The notes beneath the pieces are model-generated. The model saw only the letters and a list, made by a program, of their open reading frames with translations. It had not been told where the DNA came from and ran no database searches. A stretch of DNA of 13,622 nucleotides from positions 1 through 13,622 of the forward strand of contig JBBIJH010000063.1 in NCBI GenBank assembly GCA_037446075.1. The letters run 5' to 3'. The DNA comes from JBBIJH01 sp037446075 (GTDB taxonomy: Bacteria > Bacteroidota > Ignavibacteria > UBA10030 > JAHEZR01). The translations under genes were made by a program, and so were the position numbers. Below are positions 1 through 6,856 of this stretch, in pieces. Positions within the stretch are counted from its first letter, which is position 1, and each line of letters starts with the position of its first letter.

Positions 1-534
1 ACAGATTCCGTAATGACCTTTGGCGAAAGAACCAACCTCTCTGGAGTTCCCACTACAAATACTAACCTGGCCATAGTGGCAATTGATGGTAGCGATAACA
101 TCTATGTCGTATTTACTACCCAATACTTGATACGAAAATTTAATCGGGCGTTCGACCTCGTATGGGAAAGGGATTATTCAGGTTTTCCACCGTTTTCCGC
201 CAACCTCCAGGATCTGAAGAAAAAGAGGGGGGCGGACTATCTGAGAGACCGGACTTTCTCTCTGCTAGCGACCGACTGTACCTTTTTCCAGGAACATCTA
301 TACGTTCTGTACATAGGGCCTCCCCTGCACGGCATGGCCATTGTCGAGATTGACCCGACACACGGCGACATAGAGAGGATTCTACTCTTCCACCACCCAG
401 ACCACCACCCGGATAAGAAACGGTTTAGCGGAAGGTACCTTTTCAATTTTTGCTTTACGCCAGACGGTGGAGTCCTGAGCTGTGACAGGGGTGCAGGGGA
501 GGTGATTCTGTTTCGGGCATCGAAAGTAATGTGA
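1..534 (+). CDS. 6-bladed beta-propeller-like protein, C-terminal part (5' truncated by window edge)
   Basis: The reading frame is open from base 1 (it begins TDSV before the Met at 13) to TGA at 532-534, so the visible 177 codons are most likely the C-terminal end of a longer gene. It shows propeller-like repeats of beta strands: a strand reading DGSDNIYVVFTT, then LIRKFNRAFDLVWERDY, a strand LYVLYIGPP, and a last strand with FTPDGGVLSCDRGAGEVILF. The pattern 'DG-x-hydrophobic strand followed by hydrophilic turn' matches the two complete propellers at 3023-4090 and 7765-8868. The diagnostic GKGPGE motif would lie upstream and cannot be seen. It is followed after 38 bp by a redoxin gene, the same pairing as in the rest of the window. 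I infer an exported ligand-binding or scaffold protein; no enzyme motif is visible. Confidence 0.6.
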   Translation, partial: TDSVMTFGERTNLSGVPTTNTNLAIVAIDGSDNIYVVFTTQYLIRKFNRAFDLVWERDYSGFPPFSANLQDLKKKRGADYLRDRTFSLLATDCTFFQEHLYVLYIGPPLHGMAIVEIDPTHGDIERILLFHHPDHHPDKKRFSGRYLFNFCFTPDGGVLSCDRGAGEVILFRASKVM

Positions 535-572
535 TTGTTTCCGCTGAGGGCTCTAGAAACGCAGGGATCTAA

Positions 573-1145
573 ATGCAGGCTGCAAGAGCTATGACGAATT
601 CCTCCCTCTTTAGGCTCGGCTTGGTGCTGTTGTTGCCGATTTCGACCCGTTTGGAATGTACCTTGGACAAGAGTGGGCGCGAACCTTCTAAGACGAAGTA
701 CTTATCGAGAGCGTCGCAATTCGTTGGTCGAGAGATACCCGATTTTCACTTGCGCGACATTCATGGTTCGCTCCATTCCAAGGCGGATTTGCAAGGGACA
801 ACTTCTCTATTCATATTCTTCCGGTCTTCCGATTGCAGATCTTGCCTCAGTGAAGCGATCTATTGGGAATGGCTCCACGTTCGTAATGCGTCAGTGAAGG
901 TGTTGGGGGTTGTAGATGAACAAAATCTCGCGGGTCTCAGGAGATTTATTTCTGTGTACCGGCTTAGTTTTCCTATCCTCGCGGATCGGAACCGCGTTCT
1001 TTTCCAAGAGTTCGATGTCGAGCATACACCAGTAAAATTTCTCTTTGATCAGCGTGGGACCCTCGCTAGTGTTTCAGATTCGGTCTTTAAGCGAGGACAA
1101 GAACTCTTGGAGTTTGTCCGGGGCAAGGGTTCACACCCATTCTGA
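573..1145 (+). CDS. Exported thioredoxin-fold redoxin (TlpA/AhpC-TSA-like) with CxxC
   Basis: A 190-codon ORF with a thioredoxin-fold domain. An N-terminal hydrophobic stretch (FRLGLVLLLPI, residues about 13-23) looks like a signal peptide or anchor. There is no convincing lipobox. The redoxin domain starts near IPDFHL (55-60). The strand SLFIFF (78-83) leads into the active-site loop SSDCRSC with Cys88 and Cys91 (CxxC). The strand VKVLGVVDE and a helix follow, then FPILAD, and HTPVKFLFD carries the expected cis-proline at Pro153. This is the layout of extracytoplasmic thiol-disulfide proteins of the TlpA/ResA type, although the WCxxC tryptophan is missing. Start is uncertain: ATG 573 and ATG 591 both lack a strong Shine-Dalgarno sequence, and 591 would put the signal peptide closer to the N-terminus. 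It lies between a propeller and a Cys-rich peptide, so an oxidoreductase acting on that peptide is plausible but inferred. Confidence 0.72.
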   Translation: MQAARAMTNSSLFRLGLVLLLPISTRLECTLDKSGREPSKTKYLSRASQFVGREIPDFHLRDIHGSLHSKADLQGTTSLFIFFRSSDCRSCLSEAIYWEWLHVRNASVKVLGVVDEQNLAGLRRFISVYRLSFPILADRNRVLFQEFDVEHTPVKFLFDQRGTLASVSDSVFKRGQELLEFVRGKGSHPF

Positions 1146-1176
1146 TGACATCTTGCCAAAGCCTATTCCAAGAAAC

Positions 1177-1185
1177 AAGGAGGTG
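1177..1185 (+). promoter_or_regulatory. Strong Shine-Dalgarno for the Cys-rich peptide at 1190
   Basis: AAGGAGGTG ends 4 bases before ATG 1190. It is one of the best ribosome-binding sites in the window and supports real translation of this small ORF, which is interrupted by TGA. Confidence 0.8.
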
Positions 1186-1189
1186 TAAC

Positions 1190-1450
1190 ATGGCTATACT
1201 AAGAAGCAAAAAGGCAACTGACATCACGGTGTTTGTAATCCTGTTGCTGATAGGGCTCTCTCTGATCGTTCCATACCAACAGGCAGAGGCGAAATCTTGC
1301 GTAGCCGCTAGTTGGTGAGGATTTTGGAAAATCGCTTGTGTCTGCGTTTGCATCGATTTGTCGTCAACGGGAGACTGTATATGCGCTTCGTATGGCAGTG
1401 GCTGCTACAGCATCTCCCCAAATGGTTATTACGATAGTTGCGCTTGCTAG
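1190..1450 (+). CDS. Small exported Cys-rich peptide with in-frame TGA (readthrough, Sec, or nonsense mutation)
   Basis: ATG 1190 follows a strong Shine-Dalgarno sequence. Codons 1-42 encode a clear signal peptide: basic RSKK, hydrophobic core VFVILLLIGLSLIV, and an AEA cleavage-like site near residue 34. Eight residues later (KSCVAASW) comes TGA at 1316-1318. The same frame then stays open for 43 codons to TAG at 1448-1450, with dense cysteines: ACVCVC, GDCIC, SGCY and a terminal DSCAC. The extension contributes 8 Cys, giving 9 in the mature part. Stopping at TGA would leave a meaningless 8-residue mature product. The Cys content and the CxC end match the peptide at 2560-2847. The TGA may be recoded (selenocysteine or readthrough), a recent TGG/TGC/TGT-to-TGA nonsense mutation, or a sequencing error. 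A perfect short hairpin, GATTTT-GG-AAAATC (1320-1333), directly follows the TGA. No family was recognised. Confidence 0.6.
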
Positions 1451-1818
1451 TACCGTGCCAACTATTTTCCATTAATCTGATCTCTCCAAACGCGGGCGGC
1501 ATTTTGCAAAATTAGTTGGAATGGCACTAAGGCACCTAGCTAGGCACCGCCAGCCATTCAATCAACCCAATGATGATTCGTGATAGCTGAGCTCAGGGGG
1601 GTAAGAATCTGTAAGGGGCGAGAGATCAGTCGCATATATCGGGTTCCAGTCAGATAGACGTGCGGGAGGAGGTCTCCGGAGTGTCAGCCGGCTCTCTTGG
1701 ACCATAATTCTCATGGGTGTTCTTCTTGATACGGAGCGGTGGGGGCTAAAGGGTTGGCCCCGGCGAGCCAAGTCCTGAGTGACCTGGGACTCCATGATAC
1801 AAACCCAGCCTCTCGACA
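1451..1818 (+). other. Non-coding stretch with possible structured RNA upstream of a terminator
   Basis: About 370 bp without a supportable protein. Near its 3' end are consecutive stems. GGGGCTAA (1742-1749) pairs with TTGGCCCC (1754-1761) across a 4-base loop with one G-U pair. AGTCC (1771-1775) pairs with GGACT (1787-1791), extendable by two wobble pairs. The intrinsic terminator at 1819-1845 follows. This could be a small RNA, a regulatory leader or the 3' UTR of module A. A separated inverted repeat, GTGCCAACTA (1455-1464) with TAGTT (1513-1517) and GGCAC (1523-1527), also lies just after the peptide. I do not recognise an Rfam-type family. Confidence 0.3.
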
Positions 1819-1845
1819 ATCCGCCCAAGCACGGGCGGATTTTTT
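1819..1845 (+). terminator. Rho-independent terminator
   Basis: ATCCGCCC (1819-1826) is followed by a 6-base loop and the exact complement GGGCGGAT (1833-1840), then TTTTT (1841-1845). This is an 8-bp GC-rich stem with a U-tract. It closes the transcription of module A and/or the putative RNA before the AraC-type gene. Confidence 0.85.
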
Positions 1846-1947
1846 ATGGCCTCCTGAGATTACCGCTAACTTGATTCGTGGCGGGAATGGACGACGGCAA
1901 AAGGAGAGGACATCGTAAGAGGGCTTCTGGCGGAACTGGAAAGCGGC

Positions 1948-2319
1948 TTGAATAAGGCCGTCACGCTGAAGGAGCTTGGAAAGCTTGTTCGGTTGGATCC
2001 CTCTGATGTCGAGCGTTTGTTTCGACGCCGTACAGGACTGACGGTGAAGCAATATGTGAACCTAAGGAGAAAGGAGATCGTGATCCAATTAGTAAAGGAG
2101 GGAAAGTTCCTCGGCTATCAGGTTGCCACGGAGATTGGTTTCCGAGAGGAGCATTCCTTTTATCGCTGGGTTAAGCAGGCCTTTGGTGTTTCGTTCAAAG
2201 AGCTTTGCAGGCAGCATCAAGACAGACTTCCCTACACTACTTACGCGGAAAGTGATCCAGCTGAATCCCGAGAGGGTCTCGACAAGCGCCACCTACCAGG
2301 GACGAACCCCCAGAAATGA
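1948..2319 (+). CDS. Stand-alone AraC-type HTH protein (no sensor domain)
   Basis: The 123 codons from a TTG at 1948 give both helix-turn-helix halves of an AraC/XylS DNA-binding domain. The first is TLKELGKLVRLDPSDVERLF with RRRTGLTVKQYVNLRR. The second is YQVATEIGFREEHSFYRW with VKQAFGVSFKEL, the typical 'IGF-x-F-x-R-F-GVSP-x-EL' pattern. An AraC regulator is usually near 250-300 residues with an N-terminal sensor; here only the DNA-binding part exists. The frame is open upstream to 1870 (with EDIVRGLLAELES in frame) but has no ATG or GTG there, so TTG 1948 is the best start, or the gene is a truncated remnant. Its TGA stop (2317-2319) lies inside the first 13-bp repeat of the cassette that precedes module B. 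It probably binds the repeats and regulates modules B and C (inference). A decayed relative is at about 6857-7109. Confidence 0.65.
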   Translation: MNKAVTLKELGKLVRLDPSDVERLFRRRTGLTVKQYVNLRRKEIVIQLVKEGKFLGYQVATEIGFREEHSFYRWVKQAFGVSFKELCRQHQDRLPYTTYAESDPAESREGLDKRHLPGTNPQK

Positions 2320-2347
2320 TACCCAGAATGAATACCCAAAAATGATA
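2309..2347 (+). repeat. Three 13-bp tandem repeats (operator-like iterons), copy 1
   Basis: Units are CCCAGAAATGATA (2309-2321), CCCAGAATGAATA (2322-2334) and CCCAAAAATGATA (2335-2347), head to tail with no spacer. TTGACATT begins 11 bases later. The same triple array with the same 11-base gap occurs at 7110-7148. The position directly upstream of a -35 element suggests activator-binding sites, with the adjacent AraC-type protein as the obvious candidate. Confidence 0.85.
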
Positions 2348-2358
2348 CAATTTTTTGC

Positions 2359-2388
2359 TTGACATTATCTGCGTGGAGAGCGAATTTA
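2359..2388 (+). promoter_or_regulatory. Putative promoter of module B
   Basis: TTGACA (2359-2364) is a consensus -35 hexamer placed 11 bases after the iterons. No good -10 follows: the best candidate with an 18-base spacer is AATTTA (2383-2388). A weak -10 would fit an activator-dependent promoter. The match to the copy upstream of module C supports functional conservation of the TTGACATT element. Confidence 0.5.
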
Positions 2389-2559
2389 GCAAGCGAAAGC
2401 GGCGGGGGATGCTCCACGAGATGCATGCGGCGTTTGTTTGCGTAGAGGTCCTTTAAACAAGGCACGGGAATGACTCAAAGATTTTCCAGTCTGTAGTTCC
2501 GTGGAAGAGCAAGAGAAACCGAGAGATAAGCCGATTCATAATTCAGTAGGAGGTTCGCT
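2389..2559 (+). other. Probable 5' UTR of module B with strong Shine-Dalgarno
   Basis: About 170 bp lie between the putative promoter and the first gene. A 15-codon ORF (ATG 2409, TAA after EVL, product beginning MLHEMHAAF) is present but unsupported by anything else. AGGAGG at 2548-2553, 6 bases before ATG 2560, is a strong ribosome-binding site that fixes the peptide start. Confidence 0.5.
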
Positions 2560-2847
2560 ATGTCCCGCAGGATCAAAAAAGTCAGACAGGTGGGGATTCG
2601 ACTGCTCGCCACAGTAATTTGTATATTTCTCCTGTTTTTCAACATCCAGCTCGTTTCCGGTGAAGGGGGTAAAACAGGGATTGGTCTGCTCGGTGTTCGC
2701 ATATCAGTGTTCACTCCGAGTGCAGGGGCAGTAGAACCGCTTCGATGTGGGCTGGTCTATTGTGTTGTAGAAGAGGGGACTTTCGTTCTGTGTGGGAGAA
2801 GTACCGAGCCCTGTTGTCCTGGGCTGAAGGACTGTGGGTGCACTTAA
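2560..2847 (+). CDS. Small exported Cys-rich peptide, module B
   Basis: 95 codons starting at ATG 2560 behind AGGAGG. The N-terminus is basic (SRRIKKVRQ) with a hydrophobic core (LLATVICIFLLFF, residues 15-27) and a possible cleavage near VSG-E (33-35), so it is exported. A Cys-poor linker (residues 36-60) is followed by a Cys-rich C-terminus with Cys63, 68, 78, 85, 86, 92 and 94, ending DCGCT. Seven cysteines in 32 residues suggest disulfides, metal binding, or Cys-based modification after export. The CxC end resembles the end of the TGA-interrupted peptide at 1190-1450. It is the first gene after the iteron promoter and lies 175 bp before a beta-propeller. Position and size recall the NVEALA-type secreted peptides found beside 6-bladed propellers in Bacteroides, but the NVEALA motif itself is absent. 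No family assignment is claimed. Confidence 0.72.
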   Translation: MSRRIKKVRQVGIRLLATVICIFLLFFNIQLVSGEGGKTGIGLLGVRISVFTPSAGAVEPLRCGLVYCVVEEGTFVLCGRSTEPCCPGLKDCGCT

Positions 2848-3022
2848 GTTTAACGTCGCGGCGGTGGAACGTGCCGGCGGGGGGTAGGCAGCACTCATTG
2901 CATGCTTAGTGGTGAGGCGTGGATTCAGTAAGGCTGCGTTTCCACGTGGACCAACCAAGGCAAGGAGAGCTATTCTTTCTGAGAGACAGAAACAGCATCG
3001 GCGTTGAAAGGGGAAAACGAGA

Positions 3023-4090
3023 ATGAGGTGCAGGATTCCTGTAATCTCGTTAGTCTTAGCGGGTGTACTTTTGTGTTCATGCTCGAAGAGGACCGCTCAT
3101 AAGTCTAGCCTGCCGAAAGAAAAGGCTGAGGCGATCGCACTGAAGCATTCGTTTGACGACTTGTTTGAAAGAGTTGAGACTATTGAGCTGAAGACCGATT
3201 CAGCGCATACGATTGCTGACGTTAACTCCGTTCGCTTCTTTCCAAATGGGGATTTTGCAATAGCGGATAACGCTGCACGACAACTGTTACTATTTAAGCA
3301 CTCAGGCGAGCTTATTAAAAAAGTTGGAAGATCGGGAAAAGGACCTGGAGAATACGTTCGTATAAGTGACTTAGCTATAAATGCTCGTGCTGAGCTCCTT
3401 GTCCTTGATAATAGTCTCATGAGAGTCACCAAGTTCGATAGCACCGGCAGGTACGTGGAGTCTTATACCGTAGTGTACGGATCTATTCTTCATCCTACTT
3501 CTGATGGGGGCTTCTACATCTACGATGTGGTGTCTGCATCAAGCAGCGAAGGAAATCTGATCCACAAGTACGACAGAAAAGGTCGTGAGGAGAAACGCTT
3601 TTGTTCCGTTCCCCCGCGGCTGAAGGTTAACAGAATTCCAATCGCGGGCGGAGGCCTTGCGAGTAATCCTGACAGGGAACTATTCGTGGTTCACGCCTCG
3701 GAGTACAAGATTAGAAAGTTTACAGAGCGCGGAGATTCGATAGCAGCTTTCGGCAGAGATGCCCCTTTCTATACTCCCCTTGAACCTCCAGTGTCTCTTT
3801 CCGACACTGGGAAGCTGAACTCTTTCACCGCGGTTTCAGGAATTTTCGCATTGCCCCCTGGGGTTATTGTGGTCGTTCTCCAACGGACAAAGCCGTTGAC
3901 TCGCTGGCTTGAGATTTATGACTTTGAGGGGAATTTCTTGACCGGGAGCGTCGAGGTGCCGAAAGGACTTGTTGCCATAAAAGCTGTCCACAATGATGCC
4001 CTCTACTTTAAGGAATCCCTTCCCTTTCAGCTCAATGCGCAACGCGAATTGCCTAATGTGCGTCTTCTAGGGTACAGGTTGAGAATTTAG
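3023..4090 (+). CDS. 6-bladed beta-propeller lipoprotein (BF3558-like)
   Basis: 355 codons from ATG 3023, preceded by AAGGGGA (about 9 bases upstream). The signal peptide (MRCRIPVISLVLAGVLLCSC) has a lipobox-like LCSC with Cys20 as the probable lipidated residue. NHL/6-bladed propeller repeats follow: NSVRFFPNGDFAIADN, a strand LLLFKHSGELIKKVG, then the family signature GRSGKGPGEY (residues 102-111), then ISDLAINARAELLVLDN, RVTKFDSTGRYVESY, and further blades to the C-terminus (WLEIYDFEGNFL). The G-x-x-GxGPGE motif is typical of the 6-bladed propeller group found near secreted peptides and TlpA proteins in Bacteroidota. It probably faces the periplasm or outside as a binding or scaffold protein. 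It lies between the Cys-rich peptide and the CxxC redoxin, in one presumed operon with both. Confidence 0.8.
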   Translation: MRCRIPVISLVLAGVLLCSCSKRTAHKSSLPKEKAEAIALKHSFDDLFERVETIELKTDSAHTIADVNSVRFFPNGDFAIADNAARQLLLFKHSGELIKKVGRSGKGPGEYVRISDLAINARAELLVLDNSLMRVTKFDSTGRYVESYTVVYGSILHPTSDGGFYIYDVVSASSSEGNLIHKYDRKGREEKRFCSVPPRLKVNRIPIAGGGLASNPDRELFVVHASEYKIRKFTERGDSIAAFGRDAPFYTPLEPPVSLSDTGKLNSFTAVSGIFALPPGVIVVVLQRTKPLTRWLEIYDFEGNFLTGSVEVPKGLVAIKAVHNDALYFKESLPFQLNAQRELPNVRLLGYRLRI

Positions 4091-4132
4091 CGCTTCCATT
4101 GGTAGTCGAGAGATCCTCTTCTGGGCTAGTGC

Positions 4133-4780
4133 ATGGCGGCTATGAACAGACCGGCTCTCAGAGGTCTAGCAAGGAGCGGGGTGCTCTGGGTCGCTGTGGT
4201 GACTGCGGCGTTTACCACTTATTTAAACGTTAAGCCCAACTCCGAGCTAAGACAGCTGAGGCAAGGCGCAGACGAGCGAGAAAAGGAATCTGGGCCAGTA
4301 GAGCTTGGTCCTTTGGGGTACGATTCCATTGAAGGAGCGCGTGTCCCGAATGCCACTGTTTCAGATGCATTCGGGAGGGGCGTCGAGTTCTCAAAACTCC
4401 TTCAGCTGGCGAATCACTCGATTGTAATTCTAGAACCGTTGTTCGCATGCAGTTCTTGCTTAGAAGACGCTTTGGGGCTGTGGGAGAATGAGGCGCCGTT
4501 GCACCCAGGAGGAAGAAATTTGGAAATACTAGTCGTGTCAGCCACCAATAATAGACAGGCTCTCCGGTTGATGCGTCAGCTGAATCTGGACCAATCTTAT
4601 TACTCTGATCTACGGGGTGAAATCTGCAACGGTCTTCAAATCCCGCTAACGACGACGGTTGCGCTCCTCGTTGACCGGCAGCGGCGGGTTATCTATGCGC
4701 AACCTTTGAGTTCGAAAGGCCCGGATCATTTCAGAAGCTTTCTCCAGAAAGTCCGCCGTTACGTTCAAAGTGAAGGCTGA
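4133..4780 (+). CDS. Membrane-anchored thioredoxin-fold redoxin with CxxC
   Basis: 215 codons from ATG 4133; ATG 4142 is an alternative and neither has a clear Shine-Dalgarno sequence. One N-terminal membrane segment or uncleaved signal (GVLWVAVVTAAFTTYL, residues 16-31) precedes a polar linker rich in Glu/Arg. The redoxin-like domain holds the strand SIVILEPLF and then ACSSC with Cys106 and Cys109 (CxxC). The strand LEILVVSAT, the segment QSYYSDLRGEICNGLQIP and the strand TTVALLVDRQRRVIY follow. The cis-proline region is unusual (IPLTTT), with Pro before the Thr run. It is a paralogue in layout of the redoxin at 573-1145. It begins 42 bp after the propeller stop, so it is likely cotranscribed with it. 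Likely role: extracytoplasmic thiol-disulfide exchange, with the Cys-rich peptide as a candidate substrate (inference). Confidence 0.72.
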   Translation: MAAMNRPALRGLARSGVLWVAVVTAAFTTYLNVKPNSELRQLRQGADEREKESGPVELGPLGYDSIEGARVPNATVSDAFGRGVEFSKLLQLANHSIVILEPLFACSSCLEDALGLWENEAPLHPGGRNLEILVVSATNNRQALRLMRQLNLDQSYYSDLRGEICNGLQIPLTTTVALLVDRQRRVIYAQPLSSKGPDHFRSFLQKVRRYVQSEG

Positions 4781-5106
4781 GTGGAGGCGTGAAGCCGGGA
4801 ACCGCGTTCTGGACTTTCCTCGGCAACACCTCTAATCCTCAGGTACGATCGTCCACTCAGCTATGAGACCCAAGCAATGGGGATGTTGACCTTTGGCAAT
4901 CTGAGTCTGAGGTTGCTTGGGGAAAGATTTGCGCCAGGGAATTCTAAACATTTTCAGACGAACGCCTCTGGATCATCATCGGATTCACGCTCAGCTTTGC
5001 CATTATATACCCATTCGATTTCGCCAATCTTAATGCCGATATTTTTTCCTCACGGTTGATCGCCACCGTGTGTGCTTCTGATTTGGTGCAGCCGTGGAGG
5101 TGCGCA
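4781..5106 (+). other. 326-bp gap with decayed-looking hydrophobic coding remnant
   Basis: No intact gene fits here. A short ORF from 4877 to 5059 has no ribosome-binding site and no family look. In the frame of the downstream TlpA gene, the sequence is open from a TAA near 4949 and reads a hydrophobic segment (LWIIIGFTLSFAIIYPF) that runs into the TlpA frame without a start codon. This could be the relic of a membrane protein gene. GGAGG at 5096-5100, 6 bases before ATG 5107, is the ribosome-binding site of the next gene. Confidence 0.3.
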
Positions 5107-6771
5107 ATGAAAGAACTCGGTCTAGTGTCCTCCCTTCTTGTTCCACTAATAGCGTTCTCTCAGCCGAAATCGATCATCAAAGGACGGATTCTCGGTGCCG
5201 ATGGTCGACCGATGCCGTGCGCTCATGCTCACATTGACGGAGGTCTGGGCCACTTTGATCCGGTTCTAGGTTTGCATGATGTCAACTACAGTCGCGTTCA
5301 AGCGAATCCCGACGGGTCCTTCGAGGTATCCACAAACCTGCTTGGTGCACTGTGTCTCGTTCTTACCGGAGTTGGCCATCAGATGATGCAGATTCCCCTC
5401 GCTATTGAGAAGCCTGTGAATCTTCGGATTGAGGTCCGGCTCAGCGGACTGAGATATTCTGACGACTTGAGCAATGTGGAGGTTGCCTATGACTTCGAAG
5501 ACATTGCCCGCGGTAAGCGATCTGCGATGAAACGACAATCGGACGGGACTTTCCTTGCTCAGGTTCCAACGGATAAGAAAGAATTTAAATACAGGCTTCT
5601 TAACATCGGCGGATCTGGGCCGATCGAAGGCGTCACTGGAACAACGGCGCATGCGTACGAATACTTCGATGAGGGTGTGTATACGTCCATTCTTCGGCCC
5701 TCAAAGGGTATCGCAAGAATCATCTTTGACCCCTCGAAGCTCCAGCGTTCGAACAGTCCACAGGAATTCTCATTCGGTGATCCAAACTCCGTTCAGGGAA
5801 GGTTCGCGCAACGGCACCGCCAGTTTACCGATGCCCTGCAAAGCTATCAAATGGGCCAGCAGGATCATCTTAGCAATGGAAGAAACCTGAAAACGTTTTC
5901 CTTCGATTGGTCTGGGGTAGTTAAAGACATTCACAGATCTCTAAAGGCTGAAGGCAGCCCCCTTCTCCGAGATCAACTTGTCATGCAATATCTTGAGTTA
6001 GCACGAATGGCTGCAGAGGGCATCGACACAACTTTCCTTCGTGCACAGATTTCAGAAGTATCCCCGACCTCTCTCGCATGGGTCTACTACGGGAGCGTCG
6101 CACTGAACAGCAAGAGTTTTCATCCTCTCGCTGAAGGGTATCTCAACAGGATTCTCGAAGAACATCCATCCCGTTCGTTTCGAGCGATGCTTTTATTTCG
6201 TCTCTGCTCTTCTGCAAAGTACGAAGGCCGAGTAAATGAATCTACCAAGCTCTTTTACAGACTCGTAAATGAATATGGTGACACCCCCGCGGGAACGGAG
6301 GCAAAATCGGTCCTGCGTCCCAATACGAAGATTCATCCTGGGACTTCTATTCCGGAGTTTTCCTTTTCCTCAGTTCAGGACTCATCGATAGGATATACAA
6401 AGCAAACCTTTGCAGGAAAGTATTTCCTCTTAGACTTCTGGGCCACCTGGTGCTCTCCATGCGTGAAAGAAATGGAATTCTTGCACAAGGCCTATGAAAA
6501 GTTTCGGACCCAGAACTTCGAAATCCTGAGCGTCTCCTTTGACTGGTCTGTCGATCACGTGAAGAAATTTCAGGCCACTAGGTGGCGAATGCCCTGGCGC
6601 AACGCTTTTGTTGACAGGGAGAATCAGGACGATGTTTCCTTCACATTTGACGTTGCTTTGCCGAAGCCTATTCTGATTGATCCTTCCGGGAAGGTTCTTG
6701 AGACGGACCAAAGCCTGAGGGGGAAAAACTTAGACAAAACACTCTCAAGGTATCTGGGCACCGGTAATTGA
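5107..6771 (+). CDS. TlpA-family thiol-disulfide protein with N-terminal carboxypeptidase-regulatory-like domain
   Basis: 554 codons. ATG 5107 is chosen over an in-frame TTG at 5056 because GGAGG (5096-5100) and a clean signal peptide (MKELGLVSSLLVPLIAFSQ) follow it. After export, residues about 22-50 (IIKGRILGADGRPMPCAHAHI) look like the start of a carboxypeptidase-regulatory/TonB-plug-like beta sandwich. A second beta-rich part (about 120-200) follows, including YDFEDIARGKRSAMKR. Then comes a helical part with TPR-like pairs (about 320-405: HPLAEGYLNRILEEHPS, ESTKLFYRLVNEYGDTP). The C-terminal thioredoxin domain (about 410-554) has FLLDFWATWCSPC with Cys449 and Cys452, EILSVSFDWS, and a cis-Pro region ALPKPILIDPSGK. 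This is the classical WCxPC site of TlpA/ResA periplasmic reductases. It is the strongest redox enzyme in the window and probably acts with the module B peptide or other exported Cys proteins. Confidence 0.85.
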   Translation: MKELGLVSSLLVPLIAFSQPKSIIKGRILGADGRPMPCAHAHIDGGLGHFDPVLGLHDVNYSRVQANPDGSFEVSTNLLGALCLVLTGVGHQMMQIPLAIEKPVNLRIEVRLSGLRYSDDLSNVEVAYDFEDIARGKRSAMKRQSDGTFLAQVPTDKKEFKYRLLNIGGSGPIEGVTGTTAHAYEYFDEGVYTSILRPSKGIARIIFDPSKLQRSNSPQEFSFGDPNSVQGRFAQRHRQFTDALQSYQMGQQDHLSNGRNLKTFSFDWSGVVKDIHRSLKAEGSPLLRDQLVMQYLELARMAAEGIDTTFLRAQISEVSPTSLAWVYYGSVALNSKSFHPLAEGYLNRILEEHPSRSFRAMLLFRLCSSAKYEGRVNESTKLFYRLVNEYGDTPAGTEAKSVLRPNTKIHPGTSIPEFSFSSVQDSSIGYTKQTFAGKYFLLDFWATWCSPCVKEMEFLHKAYEKFRTQNFEILSVSFDWSVDHVKKFQATRWRMPWRNAFVDRENQDDVSFTFDVALPKPILIDPSGKVLETDQSLRGKNLDKTLSRYLGTGN

Positions 6772-6856
6772 CTGTAATCTGATGAGCCCTTCAAGCGCTT
6801 GCAAAAGATCAATCTCTTCGTAGAGCTCTCAAATCAGCACTAATGCTCTCCAATGA

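Noticed and set aside
1320..1333. Hairpin after the TGA as a canonical bacterial SECIS element
   Set aside because: The loop is far too close to the TGA and the stem is only 5-6 AT-rich pairs. Bacterial SECIS loops lie about 16-37 bases downstream with a larger GC-rich stem.
4877..5059. 60-codon ORF before the TlpA fusion gene
   Set aside because: No ribosome-binding site, no signal peptide or motif, and it overlaps another frame with membrane-like coding character.
6791..6800. CAAGCGCTTG palindrome after the TlpA fusion gene as a terminator
   Set aside because: A perfect palindrome without loop and without a T-tract, so not an intrinsic terminator; it may be chance.
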